Shown one piece after another: positions 44,567 to 53,785 of a stretch of 64,000 nt of DNA; position 1 is the stretch's first letter, and each line of letters begins with the position of its first letter. A model generated the notes under the pieces. That model saw nothing but the letters and a program-made list of their open reading frames with translations, was not told the DNA's origin and did not search any database. The stretch covers positions 39,740-103,739 of the forward strand of contig NZ_LNNH01000010.1 of assembly GCF_001542915.1 (NCBI RefSeq), read 5' to 3'. The stretch comes from Peribacillus simplex (GTDB taxonomy: Bacteria > Bacillota > Bacilli > Bacillales > DSM-1321). A program made the position numbers and the translations under genes.

Positions 44567-44603
44567 ATAGTGGCTACCATTTGTTAAACATGGTAGCCAC
44601 TAT
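44567..44603 (+). terminator. Terminator of the EamA transporter
   Basis: Perfect 14-bp arms ATAGTGGCTACCAT and ATGGTAGCCACTAT, then a T run. Confidence 0.85.
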
Positions 44604-44916
44604 TTTTTTCTCTACTGCTTCTAAGTCAAATCATGTTTGTTGGCCAATAATATAATTTGTCATATATTTATGACCTCTGTTTAAGCTTTTCAAGTCTAAC
44701 ATATGCGACTGACGTCAAACAGATAGTGGATTGTCTTGGACCGTGTATGATAGAAGTAGTAACGCATGAGGGGATGATGAGTGTTATAAGTTCATTGGGA
44801 AAAGAGACATCCCTGGGGCGGGATATCTCTTTTAGTCTTTTCAAGCACCCATAAAAATGAGGACTATATATCTGGGGGAGTGTCTTGATCCAAGTATCTT
44901 TCAATAAATCCACCCA
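44604..44916. other. Boundary stretch before the defence island
   Basis: No gene can be supported. Short open frames on both strands have no ribosome binding site or family match. It marks the change from ordinary metabolic genes to the AT-richer defence genes and could hold a former insertion junction. Confidence 0.35.
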
Positions 44917-46251
44917 TTAGAATATAATTCCACAACCTCCTGTAGCAATACATGTTTGTTCAACTTTTAATGTATAGTCATCTTTACTGAATACATGTAC
45001 GTACTTATTCCATGTGACTGTGCCGATATCATTTATGGTTTGAAATACAATGACGGGGTTGCCTTCCTTACTGTAATAAAAATAAGGCTCTTTTATTTCA
45101 GGCTCTTCCTCGATCATTTCCCATTCATTATATATGTAACGCCCAAATGATTCTTCTCCTGATTCCTCTTGCTGTGGCAAGATAACATTTCTGCCCCAAG
45201 ATGTACCATGCCATTGAGCTCCAAATTCTTTTAATTCATGATATGAGATCGCTGCCTGTAAATAAGATAAAGGGGTTTTATCTCCTTCGATGACTTGCAT
45301 ATAATCCGACAATGCATTTGCCGGTTTTGGCGGTGATAGAAACTCATCCAACCGCTCACAATCTGCAGAATCCTGTAACTCCTTTTCTTCAGGAATTGCC
45401 CACACGATTCCATTTCCGTTACCACCACCATCACTGAATTGATACGCCCTTAGCTTATAACCGTTTTGGATGCTCAAGTGAGAAAATCCCTTTACAATTG
45501 ATTCAGGATTTTCAGGCGTCCTATACCATCCATGGAAGTGTTCATCTTTATCGTCATATTTTTCGACCTGTTTCGATTCGAGAATTAAATTAGGCTTTGT
45601 TGCGTAGCTTGTAAATCGTTGAATACAAAACTTCTGCTTGTATAACGTTATCAGCTCTTTTGCCATCATGGGTCTGTTTGATGAAATGAGAGGGCATGGG
45701 TGATAGTAGTCATCACTTTTATGATGCTTTTTCCCAAAACAAGGTACTTTTGATTCTCTTATTAGATTATGCCATTTCTCCTTTATCAGTCGATAGTTCT
45801 TCCAACCATTCTCTTGTCTAACACCCCAGCCAAGAAGAATCCAAGGATGCAATTTTAATTCATCTGTTTTAACTAATGATTCGGAATTGTCATATTTCCC
45901 GGATGAGACAAGATTTTCCAAATGATCAATGGCATTCACTGAGGTAGGACTTTGTAGGTTGAAAATATTATAGATATGGAATCGACCTGAAATAGGCTTA
46001 TCTACGCCATAAATCCCTTCGACAATGGACACTAACTGTTTCATGGTGGGATCTTCTGCTAACCAACCACTGGCGGAACCCACTGTATCAAGTAACTGAG
46101 TTAATTTTTTATCAAGTTTGGCTGATCCGGGATTCTGTAAAATGCATGCCCCTATAGACTCTTTCGAATCTCCCCACTGAATGAAAGCTGATGTTCTATA
46201 AATATTTTCTCCCCTTTTAACAAATGATCCATAAGCTTTTGGTTCAATCAT
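44917..46251 (-). CDS. Defence-island protein with DUF1643-like N-terminus
   Basis: A 444-aa cytoplasmic protein. The N-terminal third has a pattern like DUF1643: ACILQNPGSAKL near residue 35, EDPTMKQLV near 66 and FHIYNIFNLQSP near 90. The remaining part has no recognised domain, with a Gly/Asn-rich DGGGNGNGIVW and a Cys-rich end (CIATGGCGIIF). The start ATG has AAAGGAG upstream, and a 49-codon frame ends 20 nt before it. It sits divergent from vsr at the edge of the island. Function unknown; a nucleotide- or DNA-related role is only a guess from the neighbourhood. Confidence 0.6.
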   Translation of the reverse strand: MIEPKAYGSFVKRGENIYRTSAFIQWGDSKESIGACILQNPGSAKLDKKLTQLLDTVGSASGWLAEDPTMKQLVSIVEGIYGVDKPISGRFHIYNIFNLQSPTSVNAIDHLENLVSSGKYDNSESLVKTDELKLHPWILLGWGVRQENGWKNYRLIKEKWHNLIRESKVPCFGKKHHKSDDYYHPCPLISSNRPMMAKELITLYKQKFCIQRFTSYATKPNLILESKQVEKYDDKDEHFHGWYRTPENPESIVKGFSHLSIQNGYKLRAYQFSDGGGNGNGIVWAIPEEKELQDSADCERLDEFLSPPKPANALSDYMQVIEGDKTPLSYLQAAISYHELKEFGAQWHGTSWGRNVILPQQEESGEESFGRYIYNEWEMIEEEPEIKEPYFYYSKEGNPVIVFQTINDIGTVTWNKYVHVFSKDDYTLKVEQTCIATGGCGIIF

Positions 46252-46271
46252 TTTTTATTCTCCTTTTAATT

Positions 46272-46421
46272 CTATAGTCTAATTACCTCTTGAAATTTTT
46301 GGTTATTCGCATCTCGACTTGATGAGCTATTGGTCCCTAAATCAACATAACCCTTTTTGTATCTCGATTCAATTTGAACTACCGCTTCTTCTTCACTCAT
46401 TGTTTTTTCAATAAAATTCAT
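46272..46421 (-). CDS. Possible 49-aa protein upstream of the DUF1643-like gene
   Basis: An uninterrupted 49-codon frame beginning MNFIEKTMSEEEAVVQIES and ending KFQEVIRL, acidic then polar. It ends 20 nt before the next gene on the same strand, suggesting coupling. The ribosome binding site (GGAT) is weak, so support is limited. No family recognised. Confidence 0.35.
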   Translation of the reverse strand: MNFIEKTMSEEEAVVQIESRYKKGYVDLGTNSSSSRDANNQKFQEVIRL

Positions 46422-46605
46422 TTTATCCAGAATTATAACGGTACATATATACCATTATATATATACTATTACGGATTTACAGTTTTCTCTTAATTTTCTC
46501 TTATATAGTAATTAAAATTGAAATTAAATCAATGTTTGAAAACCTGAAGAATTGGTACTATTAAAGTATGGACAACACTTCTCTTCCTGAAAGGGGACTC
46601 TTCAA

Positions 46606-47043
46606 ATGGAAAATAAAGCACGATTACCAGAGACGAAAGATACCCGGAGTAAAATCATGTCAACCATTAAAGCCGTTTCGAAGCTGGAAACGTTCGTTTC
46701 ACATGAACTATGGCACAGGGGGTATAGATTCAGGAGGAATGTCAGGGGGATGATGGGAACACCAGACATCGCCATCAAAAAGTATAAAGTCGTCATATTC
46801 ATCGATTCGTGCTTTTGGCACTTTTGCCCGATACACGGAAAAATGCCAAAGAGCAATATAGATTTCTGGGTGAAGAAGCTTGAGAGAAACCAAGAACGCG
46901 ATTTAGAAATCACAAAATATTATACAGATGGAAATTGGCATATCCTGCGAATATGGGAGCATGAAATAAGGAAGGATTTTGATAATACCATCGAAAAAAT
47001 CACCACTTTCATCGATAATGCCAAGGAAGATGAGACACAATAA
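46606..47043 (+). CDS. vsr: Very short patch repair endonuclease
   Basis: A 145-aa Vsr enzyme that nicks T:G mismatches formed by deamination of 5-methylcytosine. The motifs MSTIKAVSKLETFVSHELW, GTPDIAIKKYKVVIFIDSCFWH (Asp and His near 51-73), CP and NWHILRIWEHE match the family. AAAGGGG precedes the ATG. It converges on a Dcm-type methyltransferase, the usual partner, as in other Vsr loci. Confidence 0.92.
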   Translation: MENKARLPETKDTRSKIMSTIKAVSKLETFVSHELWHRGYRFRRNVRGMMGTPDIAIKKYKVVIFIDSCFWHFCPIHGKMPKSNIDFWVKKLERNQERDLEITKYYTDGNWHILRIWEHEIRKDFDNTIEKITTFIDNAKEDETQ

Positions 47044-47044
47044 A

Positions 47045-47075
47045 AATGCCCCTGAAAATTTTTCCAGGGACCACT
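47045..47075. terminator. Hairpin between vsr and the methyltransferase gene
   Basis: CCCCTGaAAA and TTTTcCAGGG arms (imperfect) between the two convergent stop codons. Confidence 0.5.
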
Positions 47076-47081
47076 CTAAAT

Positions 47082-48335
47082 TTAATATAAACTAAGTTGT
47101 AGTTGTTGTGGATTCACTTTAATGGCTTCCGCATCTTCTTCCTCGATTTCGAGAATTCGCTTGGCCATTCTTTCAACAAGTCCGACCACCAAGGCATTTC
47201 CCATACAGAAGTACCTCATCCGTTCGGACATTCCTTCCGTCCAATGATCAGGGAACCCATTCAATCGTTCACATTCCACCGGGGTAAGGATGCGAAGCCT
47301 TTTCGTTTCAGGGTCTTCCACCACATGGCTACTCCGATTCACTGTCCCTTCACTTGTCAACATCGTACGGCCGGGCTTATCCAAAGCATCCGGGAAAGCC
47401 ATCCCACCTTCGGAGAAGGTATATTTATGCCCAGTCACAGCAATTCTCTCAATCTTTTTCGGCCCTTTAAACTCTTTAAACTTGTTGATTGCACTTTCGT
47501 TCAAATAATACTTTTCATCGACACCTGACTGTAAGATTTCACCTAACATACGTGGTTTCTCCTCTATGGGAACCAGTTGCTCAGTATAAACCTTGCCATT
47601 TCTCATTATCCCTGCATTCAAATAAGTCTTCGAGAATGAATCCGATATTTCCAAAAGATCTTCTTCCATCATGAAACAATCGGGCTTATGCTTTGTGGAA
47701 ATTTCCAACTTCACCGGGAATGCATTTGCGAAGAAACCTCGCTCATGCAGCATGGCGGCTTCACCTTCGTTAAATCTGCTTATGGCATACGGCGTATCGT
47801 TCCTTATAGCAAAAATGAAGACCCTGCGTCGCCTCTGGGCTTGTCCATACTCAGCGGCATTAACTACTCTCCACTCAACCGAATAATTCTTATCCCTGAA
47901 GCTTGCCAGCATGATGGAAAAGTCCCTTCCCCGCTGTTTCGATGGTGACTTCAATAATCTGTCCACATTTTCCAGCAAGATATACTTTGGCCTGATTCCA
48001 TCCACTAGCCTCATTATTTCCCAGAAAAGCACCCCTTTTTTACCTTGGATTCCCTTTTCTCCGGAAAGACCCCTGGCAACTGAATAATCTTGACAGGGAA
48101 ATCCGCCTACAATTAATTCAATCCCTTTATTTACAAACATCTTTTCGTCCACTGTTGTAATATCTTCGTTGGAGTGAACGCCTTTTTCGAACTGTCTTGC
48201 ATAACATTCAAAAGCATCCTGTGATTTTTTTGATGGTTCCCATTGGTTACCCCAAACCACTTCAAATCCTTTTGCAGCTTCTAGGCCACGGCGAAACCCC
48301 CCGACCCCCGCAAACAATTCAATTGCATTTATCAT
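47082..48335 (-). CDS. dcm: DNA (cytosine-5)-methyltransferase
   Basis: A 417-aa m5C methyltransferase. Motif I FAGVGGFRRGLE (residues 8-19), motif IV with the catalytic Cys in GGFPCQDYS (near 80), motif VI ENVDRL (near 122), motif VIII QRRRRVFIFA (near 170) and motifs IX/X with NGFPDHWTEG and GNALVVGLVE. The target-recognition region (about 190-320) decides specificity and cannot be read by eye. AAAGGATG precedes the ATG. Paired with vsr and close to dptFGH and a BglII-family endonuclease, so it could be the modification part of a restriction system. Confidence 0.93.
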   Translation of the reverse strand: MINAIELFAGVGGFRRGLEAAKGFEVVWGNQWEPSKKSQDAFECYARQFEKGVHSNEDITTVDEKMFVNKGIELIVGGFPCQDYSVARGLSGEKGIQGKKGVLFWEIMRLVDGIRPKYILLENVDRLLKSPSKQRGRDFSIMLASFRDKNYSVEWRVVNAAEYGQAQRRRRVFIFAIRNDTPYAISRFNEGEAAMLHERGFFANAFPVKLEISTKHKPDCFMMEEDLLEISDSFSKTYLNAGIMRNGKVYTEQLVPIEEKPRMLGEILQSGVDEKYYLNESAINKFKEFKGPKKIERIAVTGHKYTFSEGGMAFPDALDKPGRTMLTSEGTVNRSSHVVEDPETKRLRILTPVECERLNGFPDHWTEGMSERMRYFCMGNALVVGLVERMAKRILEIEEEDAEAIKVNPQQLQLSLY

Positions 48336-48626
48336 GACCGAACATCCTTTCGGCTTTTATACCTATAATGAATGATAATCCCCTAAAGAATCAAGGATTA
48401 CCTTAAATAATTTATTTAAATTCTCTTTGCTACTGAGTATAATAGTTTAATATTATATATCCTATCTCTATCATTTTAAAGTGTAAAGAAGTAATAGTAA
48501 AAGAATTAATGATTCCATTTTTAAATACCCATACTATGGAGAACTAAAATATAAATGCCGCAGCATTAATTAAGAAAGGGTACAATGTAAATGATATCAA
48601 GACGATAGACAAAATAAAAATATTAA
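48336..48626. other. AT-rich gap between dptH and the methyltransferase
   Basis: About 290 nt without a supported gene. It is AT-rich and would hold the methyltransferase promoter. Confidence 0.4.
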
Positions 48627-48651
48627 AAGGCTCCTAGAAAACAGGAGCCTT
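48627..48651 (-). terminator. Terminator of the dptFGH operon
   Basis: AAGGCTCCT and AGGAGCCTT arms around a 7-nt loop just after dptH; on the minus strand T-rich sequence follows. Confidence 0.8.
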
Positions 48652-48658
48652 CTGTATT

Positions 48659-51600
48659 TCATTCCAATCTTTCATCCAATGAACTTATATCAATTACAAT
48701 CGGCATACTATGTTTCAATGTACCATCGTCCTGAAGCATAGGTCCCGAAACGACACATTGCCCTTTTTTTAATGTGGATAATTTGCGTTCCCATTCTTTT
48801 CTTGCAAGACTATCTTGAGCGAGATTGGCGGCTATTGAACTAATTTCATTTTCGGGTGGCATAAAATAAACTTTTTGACTCGAACCTTGCAACCTGGAAA
48901 TTTCATCGATGGTAAACTGACCTCTGAATGATTGAGTGGCATACCAACCTGACCAGCCAAACTTTCTTCCTTCCGACAAAATTTTAGCGCTTGGAGACTT
49001 TTCACGGTGATCCAAATTTTGGGCTTCGTCTAAAATGACAGCCAAAGGTTTAGTCTTATCTCCATGGTTTAATTGATAATTCCATAAATCCCACAAAATG
49101 AATTCAGTAATCATCATCTGAACATCCCGATTATAGCCTGTAAGCTGAACTATGAACACTTTACCTTTTTGAGATAAAATTTTTTGCCAATTATATTCGC
49201 CATCGCTCTTGAATGGATTTTTATCTATAAGTGGCTTGATTTGGGACCGTGCAGTTTTGGCTGGACCTGTATTGTCCTCCCCAAGTTCCACTAAAAGCAG
49301 TTCTAAATCCATGCTGTCCCCATACTTATCCAACCCGCGAAGTACAGCTTCATAAATGGCATTTTGCTGTTGGATTCCCAAATCTTTGTATACCGACGAG
49401 AATACACCTTTAATTCGTTCTGCAATGTCCGTGTTATCCTCATCCATGTATTCATCCTCATCAAGTTCCTTTTGATTACGCTTGAAAGGGTTGATCGGAA
49501 ACTTATCCCTTGCAACGAGGAATTGTTCCAAACTCCCACTTAATTGCTCTTTGAATTGTGGCTCAAGTTTAGAATTTTTAAATCCATCCGTATAATCAAA
49601 AATGATGTTGGAAATTCCGCTTCTGGATAATTCCAATAATAAACATTGGATGAAATAACTTTTTCCTTGTCCTGACTTTCCAGAAATCAAAATATGGCGA
49701 TTTGCTAGTTCTCGATGACCGTATTCCCAGTACACTTTTTTTGCGGATCCTTCTACAGTTCCTAAAAGGACCCTAACATCCTTCAACTCAGGAATGTTTG
49801 GAATACTCGGGTCCACGATAACAGGTTCTGGTTCTGGTTCTGGTTTTGGTTTTGGTGTTTCTATACCAGTTATTCCCGTAACATCTTCGGGCAGTGGATC
49901 AGTGGGCTCCACTATTTTAAATCGATATTTATGGAACAGTAAACTTTCTGGTTTAATGTCTGTTTTTGCACTTCTAATATTAGCTTTAAGGGTTTCAATC
50001 TCAGTGATCACACCTGAGTATCCATCATCCTCAGTTAAATCGACGACCAAAATATCATCATCCAGTCTAACCGCTCTCCATGTTTGTTCCTTCTTAAAGG
50101 ATAACACCGCTCCTTTTCCGATAAACGGTTGAAGATGGTTACTTAATTGATAATCATCATTCAACAATTTTTCTTTAAGGGAATGGACTTGGGAGTAATC
50201 CTTTTCGGGCCAGATATTATTATCAATCAATTTCTCAGCATTAGACAATAACAATTGGATGAAGAAGTTCCTAAAGAATTCATTTTTGAATAATGCTTGG
50301 TCATCCTCATTATATTTGGCTAATTGCGTTTTAAACAATTGTTGAGTTTTGTTAATTTGCTCTTTTGCTTTAACGATAGTCGATTCTTGATTAAAACCTA
50401 TTTTCACTTCTACTGGATAATAATGCACAAAGGTATCCTCACCTCTGGTTTCAATGCCAATCAAAAGCAAATCATCACTATGCATACCTTTGACATTAAG
50501 GTTTTTCGCAGAAAATACACCTTCACTTTTCGTTAACCTTACTGCTCCTGCAATACGTAATACTTCCTCTAATGATATAGGTACCCAAAGAATGTTTTCG
50601 TGATCCAAAGTACTGAGGATATAACGTATCGCTGAAATGATACTTACCTTTTCTCGGGAAAATTGTCCTTTACTGCCGATTATCCGGAGTAGCCACTCTC
50701 CATTCAAACTATTGAACCCACGAATTGCCGTTTCAATTTGACTTGGCTGAGCATTGATTTCCTGACCAGCTAGGTATTGCTCGATTATTAATTTATATTG
50801 TGCTGATTTATCCGTAACGGTGATTGCATCATACTGTGTGGAGGACGAATATTGATCACTATAATGAATTACCAATAGGTTCCGGGATGCACTTTGGAAA
50901 AAGTTCAAATCAACATTAGGTTCTATAAAAGTCACCCAATATGACGTATCATACAATTGATTCAGTATATCTTCATCATAATTGGCTGTTCTTGTAACAA
51001 TTGTTTCATCCTTACGATAAGGGTTGGTACCCCCGCTATCGAGGTTGCTGGCTAACTCATTCAAACAAATGGCAATAGAGATAAGTTCATTGGTTTGATG
51101 TTCAGCGTTCTTCAACCCAAAACCAGTACGATAATCCTTCTCCGTTTCCAAGAATGATATGGATGAAAGAAGCCCTTTCAATGACAAGCCAGTATCAATA
51201 TCCTGGATTTTATTTTTAGCTGGTGAATCGTTCGATATCATTTTATAAAACGAAATATGGGCATAACCATATTCATTTACATTCAATGGTTTATAATAGA
51301 GCACGTTTTCCCGAATCAACCTTAAAACATCAACTGCATCCAATTTTTTGGTAGTTAATGATACATTGAACGTTGCTTCAAATTCTTCCACATCGTCATT
51401 CATGGAAAACTTTTCGAAGGCACTGACGGAAGCTTTATCATCATAAAGGGCAACTTCAATCGGAACGATTTCAGATGCACCTTTTTTATCAATTTGCTTT
51501 TTGATGAAATTGATGAGTCCTCTAACCACCTCATGATCATTACTAATGTTAATTACATTTATTTGAATCGGTGATTTAGATTGTTTTAAAAATAGAAAAG

Positions 51601-53785
51601 GGAAGTGCTGCACGAATTGATTTAATTTTTCCTCCACTACATTAGCTAGGAACGCATTTGATTCACCTATTGCCACTTTTTGCATCGGCTCATAAATCAT
51701 CCATTCTGGAGCATCTTTCTGATTTATTGGGCGATAGATTTCTTTATCCTCCCCATAAATATATGGAAGTAAATTATTGGGATGTAGCCTATCCAATATA
51801 TGCAATTCTATTGGCTCATTCTTCAACCTTTTATTGATTTCCAATTGATATGCCACATTTAAAGGGTGTAAAGGTGTAAATGAAATTTTATCTTCTTCTA
51901 TGATTGTTCCAAGTTTAAATAAGTTCTTGGATTGTTCCGCCAAAATTACATTCTCCTGAATTCCCGAAATCAATCCAATGAAAGAATTTACGTACTTTAA
52001 GGATAAATCAAAAAGCTCTTCGTTCATATATGAAAGACTAGGTAATAAGTTTCGCGATTTATAATACCCAAGCAAATCGTTATAAGCCCGTTCAATTTCC
52101 ACGTTTAAATCAAGATTAAAACCTTCAAGCCCAGTTACCTCTCGCTTCGCATGGAAAAGTCCTTTACCTACCCACTCTTTTTCATCCAATAAATATACTT
52201 TTATTTCTTCACGTGCCGAAAACTCACGTGTGTTTTGTTTTAACTTATTATTTTCGACATCAAAATGGAAATCCTCTAACTGTTCCCTTTTAAGTTTCCA
52301 TATTCTTCTTCCCGTAATGGGTGTTACCCTAGAGATTTCTTCCTTTATATTGAATGGAATTAGAGCTCCATTCTTTTGTATCTGGAAATGTAAGTTATCA
52401 TCATTCCAAGCTGAAGAGGCATTTGAAATTTCAATCCCATGATCCGATTCCATGATGACTTGGTTTTCTTCTTCAACGAATATTTCATTCCTACCAGAAT
52501 TTTTATCTCCAAAGGTAATCATTTCGTCTTTTTTATTTAAAATAATCTTTTTGGTTTTACTATTGACTTCATATAGTGTTTTAATTTCCCCCAAGAAATC
52601 CTGGTCGCATTCAACAATGGCAATATTGAAATCATACTTGGATTTCGATTGATTGTTATGTGTATAGACGACTTGGTGGAAAGTGGTGCTCTTAGGTTCA
52701 TGAGCTAGGGACATCACTAGCTTTTTCCCTGATACACTACACAAGTTTTCGGATTTTTTATGGATGAATTCTTTTTTTAGACGCTCATCAAATTCAAAGG
52801 TAAGATTTACTTGGCTTTCTTTTGTTGTATTAAAAACAATCAAATGCCGCTTTCTTTGGCCAACTTTGGTATCTTTGTGAGGCTTTTCCCAATAGAATAA
52901 CCCTTCACTGGATTTCTTTTTCGGACTTTCAATATAACCAAGAGTACGTCCAGTTACTACATTATCTGCTGATTCCTTCACAAATCCATAGTCTAGTTCA
53001 TTCCAACTTTCCTTACGTAAGGCTTGGACACCTTTATCATCAAATATTTTTTCCAACTGATTTTGAAGGTTTTCGTATTCATGTATATGTTGCACTTTTT
53101 CGAATAAAGCATAGTTTTCTTCCAATCTTTTTTTCATTTGGCTTTGAGGATACTGATCCAATTTCCCGTCATAGAAAAGTCCTAAATGGGAATAGTCTTC
53201 TTTTTTTATCTGTCCTTGTGATAGGAAGCCTAATATCTCTTCATAATCCCATAATGATGATTGAATAAAAGATTCTTCCAATTTTTTGTTAAGGTGAAAT
53301 TTCAACAACTCTTTTTGATCGGCTGCTAGGAACTTATTCTTTTCGATTTCTTCTTTCAAAGTCCTTAATATTGACTTTACATTGAAAGGCATTCCTTCTT
53401 TTTGTAAGTCACTACTTCCACCCCTTATACTGTCCAGTGTTTCATGACAAATGCTCAGTAATGCCGTTCCTGACCAAATTCCCTTCTGTTCCCCCACTTG
53501 ATTCCGAAGTGTTACCAAGAAATCGGGGGTCACATTTTCGGATGTTGCCGCAACGACGATTTTTACTTTTCCGGATTGAAGCGAAAAAGTTGTATACGGG
53601 GAGCCTTGATGATGCTGATATCTAAAAATGCCTGATGTTTCATCAGATTCCAGGAACTCGTAAAACGCTTTAACTTGTTCCTCATTATCAAATTGCAGAT
53701 AAAAACGTTCTCCACCTTGTAAAGTGACTTGATTAAAATAATTGATTAATTTCTCAGATAGGTATTTATAAAATTGGTTTAACAT
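48659..53785 (-). CDS. dptH: DNA phosphorothioation-dependent restriction protein DptH
   Basis: About 1708 aa. The C-terminal quarter is a HerA/FtsK-type ATPase with Walker A GKSGQGKS (near residue 1365), Walker B-like AVILDEAQNL (near 1585) and GRKFGWSGWYATQS. The long N-terminal part is DptH-specific and may bind DNA or partner proteins. A Pro/Glu linker (KPEPEPEP near 1320) joins the two. It overlaps dptG by 20 nt, so translation is coupled. Start: the internal ATG after GGGG. In known systems DptFGH restricts DNA lacking phosphorothioate marks laid by DndBCDE. No DndBCDE is in this window. Confidence 0.9.
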   Translation of the reverse strand: MLNQFYKYLSEKLINYFNQVTLQGGERFYLQFDNEEQVKAFYEFLESDETSGIFRYQHHQGSPYTTFSLQSGKVKIVVAATSENVTPDFLVTLRNQVGEQKGIWSGTALLSICHETLDSIRGGSSDLQKEGMPFNVKSILRTLKEEIEKNKFLAADQKELLKFHLNKKLEESFIQSSLWDYEEILGFLSQGQIKKEDYSHLGLFYDGKLDQYPQSQMKKRLEENYALFEKVQHIHEYENLQNQLEKIFDDKGVQALRKESWNELDYGFVKESADNVVTGRTLGYIESPKKKSSEGLFYWEKPHKDTKVGQRKRHLIVFNTTKESQVNLTFEFDERLKKEFIHKKSENLCSVSGKKLVMSLAHEPKSTTFHQVVYTHNNQSKSKYDFNIAIVECDQDFLGEIKTLYEVNSKTKKIILNKKDEMITFGDKNSGRNEIFVEEENQVIMESDHGIEISNASSAWNDDNLHFQIQKNGALIPFNIKEEISRVTPITGRRIWKLKREQLEDFHFDVENNKLKQNTREFSAREEIKVYLLDEKEWVGKGLFHAKREVTGLEGFNLDLNVEIERAYNDLLGYYKSRNLLPSLSYMNEELFDLSLKYVNSFIGLISGIQENVILAEQSKNLFKLGTIIEEDKISFTPLHPLNVAYQLEINKRLKNEPIELHILDRLHPNNLLPYIYGEDKEIYRPINQKDAPEWMIYEPMQKVAIGESNAFLANVVEEKLNQFVQHFPFLFLKQSKSPIQINVINISNDHEVVRGLINFIKKQIDKKGASEIVPIEVALYDDKASVSAFEKFSMNDDVEEFEATFNVSLTTKKLDAVDVLRLIRENVLYYKPLNVNEYGYAHISFYKMISNDSPAKNKIQDIDTGLSLKGLLSSISFLETEKDYRTGFGLKNAEHQTNELISIAICLNELASNLDSGGTNPYRKDETIVTRTANYDEDILNQLYDTSYWVTFIEPNVDLNFFQSASRNLLVIHYSDQYSSSTQYDAITVTDKSAQYKLIIEQYLAGQEINAQPSQIETAIRGFNSLNGEWLLRIIGSKGQFSREKVSIISAIRYILSTLDHENILWVPISLEEVLRIAGAVRLTKSEGVFSAKNLNVKGMHSDDLLLIGIETRGEDTFVHYYPVEVKIGFNQESTIVKAKEQINKTQQLFKTQLAKYNEDDQALFKNEFFRNFFIQLLLSNAEKLIDNNIWPEKDYSQVHSLKEKLLNDDYQLSNHLQPFIGKGAVLSFKKEQTWRAVRLDDDILVVDLTEDDGYSGVITEIETLKANIRSAKTDIKPESLLFHKYRFKIVEPTDPLPEDVTGITGIETPKPKPEPEPEPVIVDPSIPNIPELKDVRVLLGTVEGSAKKVYWEYGHRELANRHILISGKSGQGKSYFIQCLLLELSRSGISNIIFDYTDGFKNSKLEPQFKEQLSGSLEQFLVARDKFPINPFKRNQKELDEDEYMDEDNTDIAERIKGVFSSVYKDLGIQQQNAIYEAVLRGLDKYGDSMDLELLLVELGEDNTGPAKTARSQIKPLIDKNPFKSDGEYNWQKILSQKGKVFIVQLTGYNRDVQMMITEFILWDLWNYQLNHGDKTKPLAVILDEAQNLDHREKSPSAKILSEGRKFGWSGWYATQSFRGQFTIDEISRLQGSSQKVYFMPPENEISSIAANLAQDSLARKEWERKLSTLKKGQCVVSGPMLQDDGTLKHSMPIVIDISSLDERLE

